NCBI GenBank assembly: GCA_964617995.1
Contig: CAZTXD010000036.1
Location: 1-27,901 of the forward strand
Source: CAZTXD01 sp964617995
Lineage (GTDB): Bacteria > Actinomycetota > Acidimicrobiia > Spongiisociales > ZC4RG35
DNA length: 27,901 bases
Direction of reading: 5' to 3'
How positions within the stretch are numbered: the stretch's first letter is position 1; each line of letters opens with the position of its first letter. A model generated the notes under the pieces. That model saw only the letters and a list, made by a program, of their open reading frames with translations. It did no database searches and was not told the DNA's origin. The translations under genes were made by a program, and so were the position numbers. Shown piece by piece: positions 22,633 through 27,901 of the stretch.

Positions 22633-22943
22633 TGCCGACCGTCGTCCTCCCCCGCCTTCTCGGAGCGGCTACCGGCGGACGGTTGACGCTGGAGGTGAGG
22701 GGCAACCGGGTAGACAACGTGATCGCCGGTCTCCTGGAGGAGGCTCCGGGGCTCGAGGTCCACCTCTTCGATCACAGCGGCCGCTTACGTCCCCACGTCC
22801 TTTGCTTCATCGATGGGCAGGCGACAAGGCTCGCCGATCGTCGTGCCCCACTCGACGAGGCGGCCGAGATCCGCTTCCTTCAGGCCGTCTCCGGAGGAGG
22901 GGCTTCGCGCGTGGGACGGCTGAACACGAACCAGAGGGCGTAG
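22632..22943 (+). CDS. MoaD/ThiS-like ubiquitin-fold protein with C-terminal extension
   Basis: Small beta-grasp protein of 103 residues. It follows the MoaD/ThiS pattern: an N-terminal strand (PTVVLPRLL), the helix NVIAGLLEEAPGLE, RPHVLCFIDGQATRLAD in the middle, and the final strand EIRFLQAVSGG (79-89). MoaD/ThiS proteins end in Gly-Gly, which is adenylated and carries sulfur. Here GG is followed by another Gly and 13 residues (ASRVGRLNTNQRA), so the carboxyl end would be blocked unless trimmed. No E1-like MoeB/ThiF or MoaE gene is in the window. Coupled to the beta-propeller gene by TGATG. The extra tail lies where the gene overlaps the convergent DUF454 gene (22880-22943). Confidence 0.82.
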   Translation: MPTVVLPRLLGAATGGRLTLEVRGNRVDNVIAGLLEEAPGLEVHLFDHSGRLRPHVLCFIDGQATRLADRRAPLDEAAEIRFLQAVSGGGASRVGRLNTNQRA

Positions 22944-23305
22944 GCTCCCACCAGCACCAGGATCACCCTCAAGATGTTGCTGTCGATCAACACCGTGCCG
23001 GAGAACGTGAGGCTGGCCACGATCCCGATGGCGGCGACGACCTTGGTACGCCTGGTCAGCCCTCCACCGCGGTAAGCGGCGATGATGCGACCGAACACCC
23101 GGTGGTTCACCAGCCAGTTGTGAAACCGGTCGGAGGAACGAGCGAAGAAGAACGCCGCCAGGATCACGAAGTCGACGGTGGGGATTCCCGGTAGGAAGCT
23201 GACGTACGTGAAGCCCAGGCAAATGAGACCCAGCACGAAGTAGATCCCGCGTACCAGGCGGGATCGTGGCTTGACGACCGGAGCAGCGGCCGGCGACTCG
23301 CCCAT
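22880..23305 (-). CDS. DUF454 (YbaN-like) small membrane protein
   Basis: Inner-membrane protein of 141 residues. The DUF454 pattern is clear: GIYFVLGLICLGFTYVSFLP, then GIPTVDFVILAAFFFARSSD, RFHNWLVNHRVFGRIIAAY and RGGGLTRRTKVVAA, followed by two more hydrophobic segments (about 90-105, 110-128). Three to four helices in total. In E. coli YbaN has no settled function. The usual LPTTP is LPGIPTV here. Start ATG 23305 has TATCTT 6 nt upstream and no Shine-Dalgarno sequence, fitting a leaderless mRNA; the longer frame to 23914 runs antisense through the aldolase gene and is rejected. Its 3' end overlaps the MoaD/ThiS-like gene by 64 nt on the opposite strand. Confidence 0.88.
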   Translation of the reverse strand: MGESPAAAPVVKPRSRLVRGIYFVLGLICLGFTYVSFLPGIPTVDFVILAAFFFARSSDRFHNWLVNHRVFGRIIAAYRGGGLTRRTKVVAAIGIVASLTFSGTVLIDSNILRVILVLVGAYALWFVFSRPTREAPPPETA

Positions 23306-23311
23306 CCGGCG

Positions 23312-23317
23312 AAGATA
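23312..23317 (-). promoter_or_regulatory. -10 box for a probable leaderless DUF454 mRNA
   Basis: TATCTT on the minus strand, 6 nt before ATG 23305. No ribosome site. Confidence 0.45.
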
Positions 23318-23399
23318 TGATCCGGCCTTTCGGACAGCCAGTCGGGAAACAGGGCAAACGTCTCGGGGTCGGTGGGCGGAAAGACCGTGCGGATCCTCA

Positions 23400-23424
23400 G
23401 TTCCCGGTTGTCGGTTGTCGGTCC
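23400..23424. repeat. Degenerate heptamer repeat, copy 4
   Basis: GTTCC followed by two exact CGGTTGT units and CGGTCCG. It lies in the 225-nt gap between the divergent DUF454 and aldolase genes. Apart from the promoters and this repeat, I see no gene in that gap. Confidence 0.55.
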
Positions 23425-23499
23425 GAACATCCGAGGGACGGAAGGCCGATGTCGTTGTGCAGTGAGAGGGGGCGTCTTCCACCGCGCTCGCGCTCTCGC

Positions 23500-23505
23500 T
23501 AGCGT
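23500..23505 (+). promoter_or_regulatory. Candidate -10 box of fba
   Basis: TAGCGT, with a start expected near 23512. Unlike many genes here, fba has a leader with AAGGAG (23520-23525) 5 nt before ATG 23531. -35 is weak. Confidence 0.35.
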
Positions 23506-23530
23506 CGGGTAGAGAGTCGAAGGAGATCGA

Positions 23531-24556
<1,026 letters not shown>

Positions 24557-24591
24557 TCACCGTCGGACGACCGGCGTGACCGGAGCAACCT

Positions 24592-24650
24592 GACGGTCGG
24601 CGGTTTTCGGTGCCTTCGCGCCGGGCGGCACCGATGACCGACCGAGAACA
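24592..24650. terminator. Heptamer repeat copy 5 forming a two-part hairpin after fba
   Basis: Outer arms GGTCGG (24595-24600) and CCGACC (24638-24643), inner arms TCGGTGCC (24607-24614) and GGCACCGA (24627-24634), 12-nt loop. Units such as CGGTTTT and CGGTGCC show the 7-nt spacing. Likely ends fba transcription; no U tract. The nhaA -10 box follows 5 nt later. Confidence 0.5.
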
Positions 24651-24654
24651 GCGG

Positions 24655-24660
24655 TAACCT
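24655..24660 (+). promoter_or_regulatory. -10 box of the nhaA operon
   Basis: TAACCT, 11 nt before ATG 24672, with no Shine-Dalgarno sequence, so the leader would be about 0-4 nt. Confidence 0.35.
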
Positions 24661-24671
24661 GCTCGGTTCGC

Positions 24672-26056
<1,385 letters not shown>

Positions 26057-26060
<4 letters not shown>

Positions 26061-26230
26061 CTGACACCCCACCAGAGACGATCGTGTGTGTCGACTGTGG
26101 CGGCACCTGCCATCTGATCACCAAACCCTCCGATGACGAGATCCTCGAGCCCGGCACCGTGATCTCGTACCGGTGCTCGGACTGCGCGGACAGGTGGGAC
26201 ATCGTGTGGGAGCCGGGAACCGAGGAGTGA
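26057..26230 (+). CDS. Small zinc-ribbon protein
   Basis: Protein of 57 residues with two CxxC knuckles: CVDC (11-14) and CSDC (40-43), spaced as in a rubredoxin-like or treble-clef zinc ribbon, and one extra cysteine (Cys18). The end is acidic (WDIVWEPGTEE). The gene is real by context: ATG overlaps the nhaA stop (ATGA), its own stop overlaps the GTG of the next gene (GTGA), and the coding frame differs from both. Function unknown; zinc binding is inferred from the cysteines. Confidence 0.82.
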
Positions 26231-27651
26231 GCAAGGAGCTCGACGCGGTAGTAATCGGGTCCGGACCCAATGGCCTGGCGGCGGCCATCACGATCGCCCG
26301 ACATGGCGGTAGTGTGCTGGTCGTCGAGGCTGCCGACCGTCCCGGCGGGGGGCTGCGCAGCTTCGAGCTGACGGGACCGGGCCTGTTGCATGACCTGTGC
26401 TCGACCATCCACACGCTGGGAGCTGGTTCGCCGTTCATGCGCTCCCTCCCCCTGGAGGAGCACGGACTGGAATGGGTCCATCCCGACCTGCTCCTCGCCC
26501 ACCCGGTGTCGCCCGAGCGAGCCGGACTGCTTCACCGTTCCCTCGATGCCACCGCGGAGGGGCTGGGTGTCGACTCGAGCCGGTACCGGAACCTGGTCGG
26601 GTCGGTGACCGACACCTGGGAGCGACTCGAGCACAGTGTGCTCGGTCCTGTCATCTCTCTGCCCCGACATCCCCTATCGCTGCTCGGGTTCGGGCTCCGG
26701 GCGCTTCCTCCTGCAGCGCTCACCGCCCGTCGGTTCCAGACCGAGGAGGCGGCGGCTCTGTTCACCGGGTGTGCCGCCCATTCCTTCCTCCCCCTCACCC
26801 GACCCCTCACTTCGGCCTTCGGGATCCTGCTCACGGCGGTCGGCCATCGCTACGGGTGGCCTTACGCCCGGGGAGGCTCTCAGTCGTTCGCCGACGCCCT
26901 CGTGGGGTACCTCGAGTCGCTGGGTGGAAAGATCGAGACGGGCCGGACGGTGGTATCGCTCGATGAGCTCCCTCCCTCCCGGGTGATCCTGGGCGACATC
27001 CCGCCGGGAACGCTGGCCGGCCTTCTGGAGGGACGCGTCCCCGATGAGATGCTCCGCCGATACCGTGGGTTCCGCTACGGTCCCGCCGCCTACAAGGTCG
27101 ACTACGCCCTCAGCGAACCCGTCCCGTGGATCAATCCCGACCTGGCGCGGGCAGGCACCATCCACCTGGGTGGGTCCGCTTCGGCGGTGGCCGCCGCCGA
27201 GGCGGCCACCTGGGCCGGCAAGGCCGCCAAGCGGCCTTTCACCCTCGTGTGCCAGCCGACGCAGTTCGACCCCACCCGCTCCCGGGACTCCCGCCACGCA
27301 TTGTGGGCCTACGCACACGTTCCCAACGCTTCTCGTGGTGACCACCTGGCCGACGTCGAGGCGCTGATCACCGAGATGGCACCCGGGTTCCCCGATGTGA
27401 TCCTCGACCGCGTCGTGCACACACCCGCCGACCTGGAGATGCAGAATCCCAACCTGGTGGGAGGAGATATCGCCGGCGGTTCCCACAACCTCTCGCAACT
27501 CGTCTTCCGCCCGGTTCCCCGCCTCGATCCCTACACCACCCCCATGGAGCGGGTGTTCATCTGCTCGGCGTCCACCCCTCCCGGTGCCGGGGCCCACGGC
27601 ATGAGCGGACACCTGGCGGCCAAGTCGGCGATCCGCAGGTGGTTGTCCTAG
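26227..27651 (+). CDS. FAD-dependent oxidoreductase, phytoene dehydrogenase-like
   Basis: Flavoprotein of 474 residues in the NAD(P)/FAD amine-oxidase/phytoene-desaturase superfamily (COG1233-like). The N-terminus has the dinucleotide motif VVIGSGPNGLAAAITIARHG, then EAADRPGGGLRS (the GG motif of the family). The middle includes YARGGSQSFADALVGYLESL, a typical substrate-domain helix followed by GGKIETGRTV. The C-terminal FAD motif is VFICSASTPPGAGAHGMSG. Substrate unknown; no carotenoid genes are near, so a carotenoid role is not supported. Start: GTG 26227 (VSKELDAVVIGSG) overlaps the previous stop by 4 nt; the frame is open to 26173 but that part is antisense-like translation of the zinc-ribbon gene's other frame. 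Third gene of the nhaA unit. Confidence 0.9.
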   Translation: MSKELDAVVIGSGPNGLAAAITIARHGGSVLVVEAADRPGGGLRSFELTGPGLLHDLCSTIHTLGAGSPFMRSLPLEEHGLEWVHPDLLLAHPVSPERAGLLHRSLDATAEGLGVDSSRYRNLVGSVTDTWERLEHSVLGPVISLPRHPLSLLGFGLRALPPAALTARRFQTEEAAALFTGCAAHSFLPLTRPLTSAFGILLTAVGHRYGWPYARGGSQSFADALVGYLESLGGKIETGRTVVSLDELPPSRVILGDIPPGTLAGLLEGRVPDEMLRRYRGFRYGPAAYKVDYALSEPVPWINPDLARAGTIHLGGSASAVAAAEAATWAGKAAKRPFTLVCQPTQFDPTRSRDSRHALWAYAHVPNASRGDHLADVEALITEMAPGFPDVILDRVVHTPADLEMQNPNLVGGDIAGGSHNLSQLVFRPVPRLDPYTTPMERVFICSASTPPGAGAHGMSGHLAAKSAIRRWLS

Positions 27652-27687
27652 TGAGTCGGACGTCGGGTCGAGCATCCCCCGGCGGTT

Positions 27688-27901
27688 TCATGCCTCTCGG
27701 GCGAGGGTGACGAGCTCCTCCAGGCGGGGAAAGTGGGAACCGCGCCAGTAGAGGCGATCACAGGACCGGCAGGAGGAGCGATCATCGGCGCCTCGTTCCA
27801 GCTCACCGTTGCAGACCAGGCACCGCGTGAAGGGACGCAGAGAGGTGGAGAGGTGAAACCGCCCCACGATCTCCTGGAGCTGCTCGGTGGGGTCGGTGGC
27901 G
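27688..27901 (-). CDS. Mut7-C type RNase/zinc-ribbon protein, C-terminal part (cut by window edge)
   Basis: Last 71 codons of a gene that begins outside the window. The visible part matches the end of Mut7-C domain proteins: LRPFTRCLVCNGELERG, then CRSCDRLYWRGSHFPRLEEL before the stop. Two CxxC pairs (CLVC, CRSC) form a zinc ribbon, and YWRGSH is the hallmark. The spacing between the two pairs is 13 residues, shorter than I expect for the family. The PIN-like nuclease part, and possibly an N-terminal ubiquitin-like domain as seen in some members, would lie to the right. Convergent with the FAD oxidoreductase gene across 36 nt; no clear terminator is seen there. Confidence 0.85.
   Translation of the reverse strand, partial: ATDPTEQLQEIVGRFHLSTSLRPFTRCLVCNGELERGADDRSSCRSCDRLYWRGSHFPRLEELVTLAREA

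Overview
This window looks like chromosomal DNA of a high-GC actinobacterium. It carries a WhiB-family Fe-S regulator and a NucS/EndoMS mismatch endonuclease, which together point to Actinomycetota. The RpoB N-terminus and the mix of neighbours suggest a deep-branching group such as Acidimicrobiia; that last step is inference. Gene density is high. I see no rRNA, tRNA, CRISPR array, insertion sequence or phage gene, and no gene of clearly foreign composition.

Layout. 1-2061: N-terminal 687 codons of rpoB (minus), behind a leader with two promoter-like sites. 2379-5413: an alpha-oxoamine synthase followed 8 nt later by a ten-helix membrane histidine kinase, an order that recalls cqsA/cqsS and lqsA/lqsS autoinducer systems. 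5672-7357: membrane-anchored VanW-domain protein. 7421-9177: metY-type sulfhydrylase translationally coupled to a CoA-binding protein. 9305-9712: hsp20 with a clear sigma-A-type promoter and a strong terminator. 9833-11041: class V aminotransferase-like protein. 11105-14595: four overlapping genes, YibE/F membrane protein, RimB-like protease, RimK ligase and an AstE/AspA-type zinc hydrolase. 14644-15579: divergent DsbA-family and WhiB genes sharing a back-to-back ECF-type promoter region. 15649-17632: acyl-CoA dehydrogenase and site-2 protease. 17705-19054: M20 peptidase. 19092-20256: nucS-trmL. 20375-21538: MFS transporter. 21619-22943: Asp-box beta-propeller coupled to a MoaD/ThiS-like ubiquitin-fold protein. 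22880-23305: DUF454 membrane protein. 23531-24556: class II fructose-bisphosphate aldolase. 24672-27651: nhaA, a small zinc-ribbon gene and an FAD oxidoreductase, each overlapping the next by 4 nt. 27688-27901: 3' end of a Mut7-C-type gene.

Three signals run across the window. First, many first genes of transcription units have a TANNNT -10-like box 6-11 nt before the start codon and no Shine-Dalgarno sequence, suggesting leaderless or near-leaderless mRNAs. Second, at least five intergenic gaps hold a degenerate 7-bp tandem repeat (unit near CGGTTGT/CGGTTCT), several copies folding into hairpins. Third, genes within units overlap by 1-20 nt, so translational coupling is common.

The most promising leads are the synthase/kinase pair (possible alpha-hydroxyketone-type signalling), the divergent SigR/SigH-like promoter pair between the thiol-oxidoreductase-like gene and whiB, the beta-propeller/ubiquitin-fold pair, and the RimK module with a YibE/F protein.
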